Translations under genes and position numbers: made by a program | Shown: in pieces, positions 1 to 5,623 of the stretch | Position numbering within the stretch: position 1 is the first letter of the stretch | Layout: each line of letters starts with the position of its first letter | Origin: Thermodesulfatator atlanticus | Lineage (GTDB): Bacteria > Desulfobacterota > Thermodesulfobacteria > Thermodesulfobacteriales > Thermodesulfatatoraceae | DNA: 6,330 bases | Direction: 5' to 3' | NCBI GenBank assembly: GCA_011321895.1 | Contig: DROK01000165.1 | Location: forward strand, 1-6,330 | The notes under the pieces: generated by a model | What the model was told of the DNA's origin: nothing | The model's database searches: none | What the model saw: only the letters and a program-made list of their open reading frames with translations

Positions 1-1
1 A

Positions 2-2011
2 AACGGGGCCCCGCTGATCGTGGTGGACCCCCGGTTTACCAAGCTGGCGGCCAAGGCGACGGAATACGTACGCATAAGGCCGGGCACAGACACGGCCTTT
101 CTCATGGGCCTCATCAACTACATCATCCAAAACGACTGGCATGACAAAGAGTTTATCCGCACCCGGGTGGCGGGCTTTGAGGAAATGCGCAAGGTAGCGG
201 CCCATTACACCCCGGAGGTGGTGGAAGACATTACCGGGGTGCCTAAAGAGCAGCTGGCCCGCGTGGCCAAATTACTGGCCACCCACCGGCCCGGGACGGT
301 AATCTGGTGCATGGGTATTACCCAGCACCATATCGGCTCAAGCAACACCCGGGCCTGCTGTATCCTCCAACTGGTCCTGGGGAACATGGGGGTTTCCGGA
401 GGCGGGACCAACATCTTCCGCGGGCACGATAACGTTCAAGGGGCCACCGACGTGTGCGTACTCTCCCATTCTCTTCCCGCTTACTATGGTCTTAAAGAAG
501 GCTCCTGGAAGCACTGGTGTAAGGTGTGGGGGGTGGATTACGAGTGGATCAAGAGCCGTTTTCACAGCAAGGAATACATGCACAAGAAGGGCTTTACCCT
601 GGCCCGGTGGTACGAAGGGGTCATCCAGGAAGACAAGATCACCCAGTACACCCCGATCAGGGCGGTGGTCTTCTGGGGTTGTGCCTCCAATTCCCAGTCG
701 CAATACCACAAGCTCAAAAAGGCGCTGGATAAGCTGGACCTGGTGGTCATTATCGATCCCTTCCCCACCACCACCGCCGCCATGTGTGAGAAGGACAACG
801 TCTATCTCCTGCCATCCACCAGCCAGTACGAAACCGAAGGCAGCGTAACCAGCTCTTCGCGTCAGGCCCAGTGGCGCTACAAGGTGGTGGATCCTATCTA
901 CGAGGCCAAGACGGATTACGAAATCATGTACGAATTCGTAAAGCGGTTCGGCTTTGCGGATAAGTTTTATAAAAACATCAAGCAGATACCGGAAGATATC
1001 ACCCGGGAAATCGCCCGCGGGGCCCTTACCATCGGGCTTTGCGGATGGTTGCCGGAGCGGATCAAGAAACACACCGATAACTGGCACACCTTTGATATCG
1101 ACACCCTCCAGGCCAGGGGCGGTCCCTGTGACGGAGAATATTACGGGCTTCCCTGGCCTTGCTGGACGGAAACCCATCCCGGCACCCCGATCCTCTACGA
1201 CATTTCTAAACCCGTAGCCAAAGGTGGGTTACCCTTCCGGGCCCGCTTCGGTACGGAATACACCTATCCGGACGGGCGTAAGGAAAACCTGCTTGCGGCC
1301 CCCGGGGTAGCCAACCCGGGCAGCGAGATAAAAGGAGGGTATCCGGAATTTCCGGGCTGGAAGACGGACATAAACGTCATCAAGGAAGCGCTAAGACGCG
1401 GTATGGCGCCTTTCGGCAACGCCCGGGCCCGTTGTTACTGCTGGAACTTTCCCGATCCGGTACCGGTGCACCGCGAGCCGTTACACTCGCCACGGGCAGA
1501 CCTCATTAAAAAATATCCGACCTATCCGGACAAACCGGACCATTACCGGGTTTACACCCGCTTTGCCAGTGAACAGAAGCCGGAGCTGGTGAAGGAATAT
1601 CCCCTGGTCCTTATCACCGGGCGCATGGTGGAACACATGGGAGGTGGGGCTGAGACCCGTAGCAACAAGTACCTGGCGGAACTGGCCCCGGAAATGTACG
1701 CGGAGATCAACGTCAAGGTGGCCAACGATTACGGGTTGCGGGAAGGCGATTACGTCTGGATCGAATCACCGGAAGGCGGCCGTATCAAAGTCAAAGTGAA
1801 GATTACCGACCGGGTAGACGAGCGGACCATCTTTTTGCCCTTCCACTTTGGTGGCTTCTTTATGGGCCGGTCCTACGCCGCCAATTACCCCGAGGGGCAC
1901 GTTCCGTACGCCCTGGGTGAGCCGGCCAACATCGTGACCAACTACGGGTACGATATCATCACCCAGATTCAGGCCACCAAGGAAGGGCTTTGTCGTTTGA
2001 AAAAGGCCTAG
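2..2011 (+). CDS. fdhA: Formate dehydrogenase catalytic (alpha) subunit, molybdopterin type, 5'-truncated by window edge
   Basis: Catalytic subunit of a respiratory formate dehydrogenase, which oxidises formate to CO2 at a Mo/W-bis-pterin centre. The frame is open from base 2 and reads NGAPLIVVDPRFT, the family's conserved internal motif, so the GTG at 20 is not the start. About 669 residues are present. By comparison with FdnG/FdhA (roughly 930-1015 residues), about 270 N-terminal residues lie upstream: Tat signal, first [4Fe-4S] cluster and the active-site Sec/Cys. Counting from base 2, visible motifs are TQHHIGSSNTR (107-117), GNMGVSGGG (127-135), RGHDNVQG (140-147) and DPFPT (252-256). 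GSVTSSSRQAQWRYK (280-294) resembles the GSIVNSGRWLQW segment of E. coli FDH-N and favours the N/O class over cytoplasmic NAD-linked enzymes. The C-terminal dinucleotide-binding domain starts near TGRMVEHMGGGAETRSN (539-555) and ends VTNYGYDIITQ...GLCRLKKA, as usual for FdhA. The gene ends with TAG at 2009-2011, 44 bases before fdhB. Function is well supported; Sec versus Cys cannot be seen. Confidence 0.95.
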   Translation, partial: NGAPLIVVDPRFTKLAAKATEYVRIRPGTDTAFLMGLINYIIQNDWHDKEFIRTRVAGFEEMRKVAAHYTPEVVEDITGVPKEQLARVAKLLATHRPGTVIWCMGITQHHIGSSNTRACCILQLVLGNMGVSGGGTNIFRGHDNVQGATDVCVLSHSLPAYYGLKEGSWKHWCKVWGVDYEWIKSRFHSKEYMHKKGFTLARWYEGVIQEDKITQYTPIRAVVFWGCASNSQSQYHKLKKALDKLDLVVIIDPFPTTTAAMCEKDNVYLLPSTSQYETEGSVTSSSRQAQWRYKVVDPIYEAKTDYEIMYEFVKRFGFADKFYKNIKQIPEDITREIARGALTIGLCGWLPERIKKHTDNWHTFDIDTLQARGGPCDGEYYGLPWPCWTETHPGTPILYDISKPVAKGGLPFRARFGTEYTYPDGRKENLLAAPGVANPGSEIKGGYPEFPGWKTDINVIKEALRRGMAPFGNARARCYCWNFPDPVPVHREPLHSPRADLIKKYPTYPDKPDHYRVYTRFASEQKPELVKEYPLVLITGRMVEHMGGGAETRSNKYLAELAPEMYAEINVKVANDYGLREGDYVWIESPEGGRIKVKVKITDRVDERTIFLPFHFGGFFMGRSYAANYPEGHVPYALGEPANIVTNYGYDIITQIQATKEGLCRLKKA

Positions 2012-2018
2012 TAAGAAG

Positions 2019-2040
2019 GCCGGCGGCATGGGCCGCCGGC
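2019..2040 (+). promoter_or_regulatory. GC-rich hairpin between fdhA and fdhB
   Basis: GCCGGCGGC (2019-2027) and GCCGCCGGC (2032-2040) are perfect reverse complements, giving a 9-bp all-GC stem with an ATGG loop. It starts 8 bases after the fdhA stop and ends 3 bases before the fdhB ribosome-binding site. No U-tract follows (next bases TGAAAGGAGG), so it does not look like an intrinsic terminator. An mRNA processing or stability element that sets the ratio of subunits is my inference. Confidence 0.6.
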
Positions 2041-2042
2041 TG

Positions 2043-2050
2043 AAAGGAGG
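2043..2050 (+). promoter_or_regulatory. Strong ribosome-binding site of fdhB
   Basis: AAAGGAGG lies 5 bases before the ATG at 2056, a near-perfect Shine-Dalgarno sequence. It fixes the fdhB start and suggests efficient independent initiation despite the hairpin immediately upstream. Confidence 0.85.
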
Positions 2051-2055
2051 AAATT

Positions 2056-2637
2056 ATGGCCCGGATGAAATTCCTTTGTGATATCGAACGGTGTATCGCC
2101 TGTAACGGATGCGTCGTGGCTTGCAAAGAGGGGCACCAGTTACCCACCGGTATTTACCGGCGCCGGGTAATAATCATTAACGAAGGCAAACCAGGAGAAC
2201 ACAGCATTTCCATCGCCTGTATGCACTGCTCAGACGCCCCGTGTATCGCCGTCTGCCCCACCGGGGCCCTTTATCAGCGCGAAGACGGTATCGTCCTGGT
2301 GAATAAGGACGTCTGTATTGGCTGCGGTTATTGTTTTATGGCCTGTCCCTTCGGCGCCCCTCAGTTCCCCAGAGACAACGCCTTCGGGGCCCGGGGAGCC
2401 ATGGATAAATGTACTTTTTGCGCAGGCGGGCCAGCCCCGACCTTCTCCGAAAAAGAAAGGCGCCTTTACGGTCAGAACCGCATCGCGGAAGGAAAAGTCC
2501 CCCTCTGCGCGGGGATGTGTTCCACCAAGGCCCTGCTGGCCGGGGACGGGGCAGTGATCGCGGATATCTTCCAGGCCCGGGTGGCCAAAAGGGGAAGCGG
2601 TCTAGCCTGGGGCTGGTCAAGAGCCTATAAGGATTAG
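2056..2637 (+). CDS. fdhB: Formate dehydrogenase iron-sulfur (beta) subunit, four [4Fe-4S] clusters
   Basis: Electron-transfer subunit that carries electrons from the catalytic subunit to the cytochrome b subunit. The 193-residue protein has sixteen cysteines in four ferredoxin-type sets: C13-C16-C19-C23, C55-C58-C63-C67 (CMHCSDAPCIAVCPTGAL), C87-C90-C93-C97 (CIGCGYCFMACPFGAP) and C119-C122...C151-C155. This is the layout of FdnH/FdhB/DmsB-like proteins. One further cysteine, C8 (FLCDIERC), falls outside the pattern. No signal peptide is seen, so export piggybacked on the Tat signal of the alpha subunit is expected from the family. E. coli FdnH (about 290 residues) ends in a membrane anchor helix. 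Here the protein stops soon after the fourth cluster with a polar tail (WGWSRAYKD), as in the shorter Wolinella-type FdhB. The start is supported by the AAAGGAGG upstream; fdhC begins 10 bases after the stop. Confidence 0.94.
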   Translation: MARMKFLCDIERCIACNGCVVACKEGHQLPTGIYRRRVIIINEGKPGEHSISIACMHCSDAPCIAVCPTGALYQREDGIVLVNKDVCIGCGYCFMACPFGAPQFPRDNAFGARGAMDKCTFCAGGPAPTFSEKERRLYGQNRIAEGKVPLCAGMCSTKALLAGDGAVIADIFQARVAKRGSGLAWGWSRAYKD

Positions 2638-2647
2638 GGGCCTAGTC

Positions 2648-3508
2648 ATGAAAAAACTGGTCCTTTTCCTTTTGTTAATAATCGTCCCGGCCGCGGTCCT
2701 GGCGGCCGGGCTCTTGCGGGTGCCGGCTACCGTCTCCACCACCGAAATCTTCCGGGCTTTAAACCCCATCATCACCGACGCCTGGCCCCGGGAGGGCCGA
2801 GAGTTTATCACCAGGGTCAATTCCTTCAAAAATTATTACGGGGTCCTGCTGGCAGGGCTTCCCCTGATCTTTCTGGTCCATTACGTGGTCTTCGGCCCCA
2901 AAAAGTTTCCGGAAAGCGGGGAGAAGGTCTTTTACTACGGGGTCTTCCTCCGTCTCGTTCACTGGGGGGCGGCCCTTACCATGAGCCTGCTGGTCCTTTC
3001 AGGGCTGGCGGTGATCTTTGCCAAGTTTTTGGGAGGAGGGGCCCTGGTCCTCAAGCTGCGGGCGGTCCACGTGGGGGCGGCCTTTTCTTTTGTCCCTTTC
3101 GGCGTCCTTCTCTTTTTGCTCCTCCTGAAAGACATGTTTCCGGCCCCTTACGACCTTAAGTGGTTTCTGGTCCTGGGGGGTTATCTCTGGCGCCGGCAAC
3201 GCCCGGTGCCAGCGGGGAAATTCAACGCCGGACAAAAGCTCTGGTTTTGGCTGGGCACCGTGGGCGGGATAGTGATGTTTTATACCGGCTATACGCTTTA
3301 TCAGTTCAAAGCGCCGGTTTCAGTGCTGCGCCAGTATTTGGTCATCCACCTCTCTTTGGGGCTGGCGGTCTTCGGGTTATTCCTGGTCCACCTCTATATG
3401 TCCCTTTTGGCGGTCAAGGGGGCCTTAAGGAGCATGATCTCTGGCTACAAAGACCGGGAAGAAGTGGCTTATATGCACCCCAAATACTACGAAAAGCTCA
3501 AGTCCTAA
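2648..3508 (+). CDS. fdhC: Formate dehydrogenase cytochrome b (gamma) membrane subunit
   Basis: Di-haem cytochrome b that anchors the complex and reduces quinone. The 286-residue protein opens with a hydrophobic stretch after MKK (about 4-21, ending VLAAG), a signal peptide or first helix. Further membrane segments lie near 62-82, 101-126, 137-160, 198-217 and 229-254. Candidate haem ligands are H105 (RLVHW), H141 (RAVHV), H234 and H248. The 14-residue spacing of the last two matches His155/His169 of E. coli FdnI, and H105/H141 match His18/His57 in order. The C-terminus (SGYKDREEVAYMHPKYY) matches the conserved HPxWY-like end of FdnI-type subunits. Compared with FdnI (217 residues) it has an N-terminal extension of about 85 residues with an extra helix, as in Wolinella-type FdhC. 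AGGGG at 2636-2640 serves as ribosome-binding site. The stop codon overlaps that of the convergent membrane-protein gene. Confidence 0.93.
   Translation: MKKLVLFLLLIIVPAAVLAAGLLRVPATVSTTEIFRALNPIITDAWPREGREFITRVNSFKNYYGVLLAGLPLIFLVHYVVFGPKKFPESGEKVFYYGVFLRLVHWGAALTMSLLVLSGLAVIFAKFLGGGALVLKLRAVHVGAAFSFVPFGVLLFLLLLKDMFPAPYDLKWFLVLGGYLWRRQRPVPAGKFNAGQKLWFWLGTVGGIVMFYTGYTLYQFKAPVSVLRQYLVIHLSLGLAVFGLFLVHLYMSLLAVKGALRSMISGYKDREEVAYMHPKYYEKLKS
2686..2710 (+). repeat. Perfect 9-bp GC inverted repeat in the fdhC signal-peptide codons
   Basis: CCCGGCCGC (2686-2694) and GCGGCCGGG (2702-2710) are exact reverse complements separated by 7 bases. They lie about 40 bases into fdhC and encode the PAA and AAG parts of the signal-like segment. 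The mRNA could form a strong stem-loop just downstream of the start site, slowing early translation. The Ala/Gly/Pro codons of a GC-rich genome could also produce it by chance. Confidence 0.45.
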
Positions 3509-3936
3509 CGGTTTTTAAGCCTGAGCAACCCGCCGTGAAAATAGTGAAAGCTTGCCGTAATGAGCCCGCCCCCCATCACCGCGTAAAGAAAGGCCAGCAG
3601 GGGCCGGGGCAGGTTGGAACGCCTAAGGCTTACCCCCAAAAAAATCATCAACGCTACCAGGAGGTAACTCCGCCAGGGCTGAAAGGCAAAACAACAGACC
3701 TTTTCCGGTTTTTCGTCAAGCCGCTTGAGGTTCCGGAAAGCGATACGGGAAAGACCGTAGCGGCCCACCACAAAAGACAAAAACAGGGCCACCACAAAGA
3801 TCAGGTGCCCTTTTAAACCAGAGGGCCTGAGCCACAGGTAGGCCCGTAAGCAGAGAAAGAGGCCAACCCCACCCCAGAGGACCCCCAGGACAAAATAAAG
3901 CCACCTTTTGGTTACCGCTGGTTTAAATCTCTCCAT
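3505..3936 (-). CDS. Small four-helix integral membrane protein of unknown function
   Basis: I do not recognise a named family. The 143-residue product has a basic N-terminus (MERFKPAVTKR) and four hydrophobic segments near 12-32, 43-58, 90-106 and 112-130. A charged loop (about 64-80, FRNLKRLDEKPEKV) follows the second segment, with CCFAFQPWRS before the third. The third helix ends in LGVSLRRSNLPRPLLAFLY. I loosely recall this Arg-Ser-x-(Leu/Ile)-Pro pattern from uncharacterised bacterial membrane proteins of similar size. No catalytic or metal-binding motif is evident; histidines occur only at 44, 131 and 134. Its start codon lies inside the end of the upstream ADP-ribosylglycohydrolase gene (25-base overlap, different frame), implying co-transcription and probably translational coupling. 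GGGG (3941-3944) and GGAG (3949-3952) on the minus strand are possible ribosome-binding sequences. The stop codon overlaps the fdhC stop by 4 bases tail to tail. It is clearly coding, but its function is unknown. Confidence 0.8.
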   Translation of the reverse strand: MERFKPAVTKRWLYFVLGVLWGGVGLFLCLRAYLWLRPSGLKGHLIFVVALFLSFVVGRYGLSRIAFRNLKRLDEKPEKVCCFAFQPWRSYLLVALMIFLGVSLRRSNLPRPLLAFLYAVMGGGLITASFHYFHGGLLRLKNR

Positions 3937-4874
3937 CTTTCCCCAAGTCTCCGGGCAAACTCGTGGGCGGTCTGCTCCAAAAGCTCCCGCTTTTGTAACC
4001 CATTAAGCCAGGATTCAGGGGCCGAAGCAAGGCCGTAATACAGCCCCGCCACCCCACCTACCACCGCCGCCAGGGTATCCGTGTCTCCCCCAAGCCTCAC
4101 CGCCAGTTTCACTCCGGCGGCAAAGTCCTCCGTGCGGTAAAGGACCCAAAAGGCGGCCAGCAGGGTGTGTACCACGTAGCCCGAACTGATTATCCTCTCT
4201 TCTTTTTCAAGGAAGATCTTTCCTTCAAAAAGCGGAGTGTAATGGGTAAGTTCTTCCCGAAAGGGGGAGGAGGCGTAAAGATGAGGGCCTTCTTTAGCAG
4301 TTTCTAAAAGGGCGGTCTTCAAGGCCTTTCCAGCCACTATCTTTCTTACCAGCAAACCAAAAAGGCCACAGGCTACCAGGGACCGGGGATGGGCGTGGGT
4401 CAGAGAGGAGGCTTTATGAAGGCAGGTGAGGGCCTCCTCAAGCGGGTCTTTGGCGTACCAGAGGGCCACGGGTAAGAGGCGCATCAGGCTCCCGTTTCCG
4501 TTATCCCTCTCCCCCTTTCCGCCGGCCTCTTCCGGGGGAACACCTTTTTCGAGGCGCAAAAGGGCCTCCCGGGTGGCCCTCCCGATGCCCAGGGCCTGGC
4601 CAAAAGGGGTAAAGTAGCCCTCTTTTAGCCAGCGCAAAAAACGCCCGGCAAGGTCGTTTAAGTCAAGGGCCCCTGAAAGGTAAAGACTTTCGGCGGTGAT
4701 AAAGGTAAGCGCCGTATCATCAGACCACGTCCCAGGCGGAAACCGCCCGGCAGGAAGGTGAGACAGATCAACCGTGGCCAGCTGCTCCCGGGGCTTGCCT
4801 TCGAAAGGGAAACCCAGGGCGTCTCCAATGGCAACCCCTAAGAGGGCCTCTACCAGGCGGTCTGTCCTTGTCAT
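3912..4874 (-). CDS. ADP-ribosylglycohydrolase family protein (DraG/ARH-like)
   Basis: Predicted binuclear-Mg2+ hydrolase that removes ADP-ribose from a protein or other acceptor. The 320-residue length is typical. The family motifs occur in order: GVAIGDALG (13-21), the metal-binding WSDDT (50-54; D52 and D53), GNGSLMR (126-132), LTHAHPRS (158-165), SSGYVVHTLLAAFW (230-243) and the second metal site GGDTDT (262-267) followed by AAVVGGVAGLYYG. All expected metal-ligand positions appear intact, so an active enzyme is likely. The substrate cannot be told. DraG itself reactivates nitrogenase reductase, but no nitrogenase or DraT is visible, and many bacterial members act on other or unknown targets. 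The start is the ATG at 4874-4872, with GGAG (4888-4885 on the minus strand) 10 bases upstream. It heads a probable two-gene operon with the membrane-protein gene, which it overlaps by 25 bases, and diverges from ubiE. Confidence 0.9.
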   Translation of the reverse strand: MTRTDRLVEALLGVAIGDALGFPFEGKPREQLATVDLSHLPAGRFPPGTWSDDTALTFITAESLYLSGALDLNDLAGRFLRWLKEGYFTPFGQALGIGRATREALLRLEKGVPPEEAGGKGERDNGNGSLMRLLPVALWYAKDPLEEALTCLHKASSLTHAHPRSLVACGLFGLLVRKIVAGKALKTALLETAKEGPHLYASSPFREELTHYTPLFEGKIFLEKEERIISSGYVVHTLLAAFWVLYRTEDFAAGVKLAVRLGGDTDTLAAVVGGVAGLYYGLASAPESWLNGLQKRELLEQTAHEFARRLGERWRDLNQR

Positions 4875-4903
4875 GGGGGCGGAACTCCACTAGTTTTGCT
4901 CTT
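4875..4903. promoter_or_regulatory. 29-base divergent intergenic gap
   Basis: This gap separates the starts of the ADP-ribosylglycohydrolase (minus) and ubiE (plus). It contains GGAG for the minus-strand gene (4885-4888) but no recognisable Shine-Dalgarno for the ATG at 4904. I found no convincing -35/-10 pair for either gene. TTGTCA at 4868-4873 is -35-like but has no good -10 partner. The promoters presumably extend into the opposing coding sequences. Confidence 0.4.
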
Positions 4904-5623
4904 ATGTTACCGGATGTAAGCCAAAAGAAACATTACGTAAGAGAAAAATTTTCCCGGGTTACCAGGCGCTACGACCTGGTAAATACCCTGGGCAGCCTGG
5001 GGCTGGACCATTTTTGGCGCTGGCGCACGGTAAGAGAACTCAAAAGATACCCCGGTCCCATCCTGGACCTGTGTGCAGGTACTTTGACCTTAACGCAAGA
5101 GATCGTACGCCAGCGCCCAAGGATGGTAATGGCCCTGGACCTCACTTACGAAATGCTCTCCTTCGGCGCCCACCGCCTAAAGAGGCACCCGGCCTGCCCT
5201 TTTATTTTTTGCATCCAGGGAGACGCGGAGCGACTCCCCTTTCGGGACGCCTCTTTTTACGCAGCCACCGTGGCCTTTGGGATAAGAAACCTGGCCCATT
5301 TAGAAGAGGGACTGCGTGAGGTCTGGCGGGTCTTAAAACCCGGAGGCAAATTCGTTATCCTTGAGTTTTCGCGGCCCAGGAACCCGCTTTTCGCCCCGGT
5401 TTACCGCGTCTATCTTTCCAAATTCATGCCCTTTCTGGGGGGAAAGCTTACGGGGGACCGGGAGGCTTACGAATACCTGGCCCGTTCCATCGCGGCCTTT
5501 CTGCCCCCCCAGGGAGTAGAAAGACTGCTTAAAGCAACCGGTTTTGAAGGGGTCTATTCCTTCCCGCTAACCCTGGGAGTGGTTACCGTTTACGCCGCCT
5601 TTAAACCCCGACGGGCCAGATAA
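4904..5623 (+). CDS. menG: UbiE/MenG-type demethylmenaquinone C-methyltransferase
   Basis: SAM-dependent C-methyltransferase for the last step of menaquinone (and, in other bacteria, ubiquinone) synthesis, acting on membrane-borne demethylmenaquinone. From the ATG at 4904 it has 239 residues, close to B. subtilis MenG (about 233). Family landmarks are REKFSRVTRRYDLVN (13-27), motif I ILDLCAGTLTLT (53-64), the acidic D79 (ALDLTYEML) and GDAERLPFRDASF (106-118). FGIRN (125-129), WRVLKPGG (141-148), LEFSRP (153-158) and YEYLARSIAAF (189-199) complete the UbiE signature. Motif I has GTL where the family usually has GTG, and the C-terminal block reads LTLGVVTVY where LTGGVVAxH is usual. An alternative TTG start at 4868 would add 12 residues (MSWGRNSTSFAL) with no family resemblance and would overlap the divergent gene. 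Identity as UbiE/MenG is secure. Menaquinone rather than ubiquinone is inferred from the anaerobic context. The 3' end overlaps the convergent aminotransferase gene by 34 bases. Confidence 0.92.
   Translation: MLPDVSQKKHYVREKFSRVTRRYDLVNTLGSLGLDHFWRWRTVRELKRYPGPILDLCAGTLTLTQEIVRQRPRMVMALDLTYEMLSFGAHRLKRHPACPFIFCIQGDAERLPFRDASFYAATVAFGIRNLAHLEEGLREVWRVLKPGGKFVILEFSRPRNPLFAPVYRVYLSKFMPFLGGKLTGDREAYEYLARSIAAFLPPQGVERLLKATGFEGVYSFPLTLGVVTVYAAFKPRRAR

Noticed and set aside
20..22. GTG as the start of fdhA
   Set aside because: The upstream codons continue the conserved family sequence to the window edge, and about 270 N-terminal residues would be missing.
338..1177. 279-residue open frame on the minus strand inside fdhA
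   Set aside because: It lies fully antisense to a gene with unambiguous family motifs. Its translation is low-complexity Pro/Gly/Leu/Val-rich with no recognisable motif, and a long shadow frame is expected in GC-rich DNA.
2019..2040. Intrinsic terminator after fdhA
   Set aside because: The stem is strong, but no U-run follows and fdhB, with a strong ribosome-binding site, starts immediately.
2635..2644. TAGGGGCCTA palindrome at the fdhB-fdhC junction
   Set aside because: The stem is only 4 bp with a 2-base loop and overlaps the stop codon and ribosome-binding site; it is too short to be meaningful.
3160..3816. 218-residue plus-strand open frame spanning the end of fdhC and the antisense of the membrane-protein gene
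   Set aside because: It overlaps two better-supported genes in other frames, and its Gly/Pro/Lys-rich translation shows no domain.
3912..4874. Assignment of the ADP-ribosylglycohydrolase as nitrogenase-regulating draG
   Set aside because: No nif or draT genes are visible, and the family has many substrates; only the family-level name is supported.
5504..5510. Run of seven C in ubiE/menG as a possible phase-variation tract
   Set aside because: The frame is intact, the tract is short, and the gene is a housekeeping biosynthetic enzyme, so slippage-based switching is unlikely.
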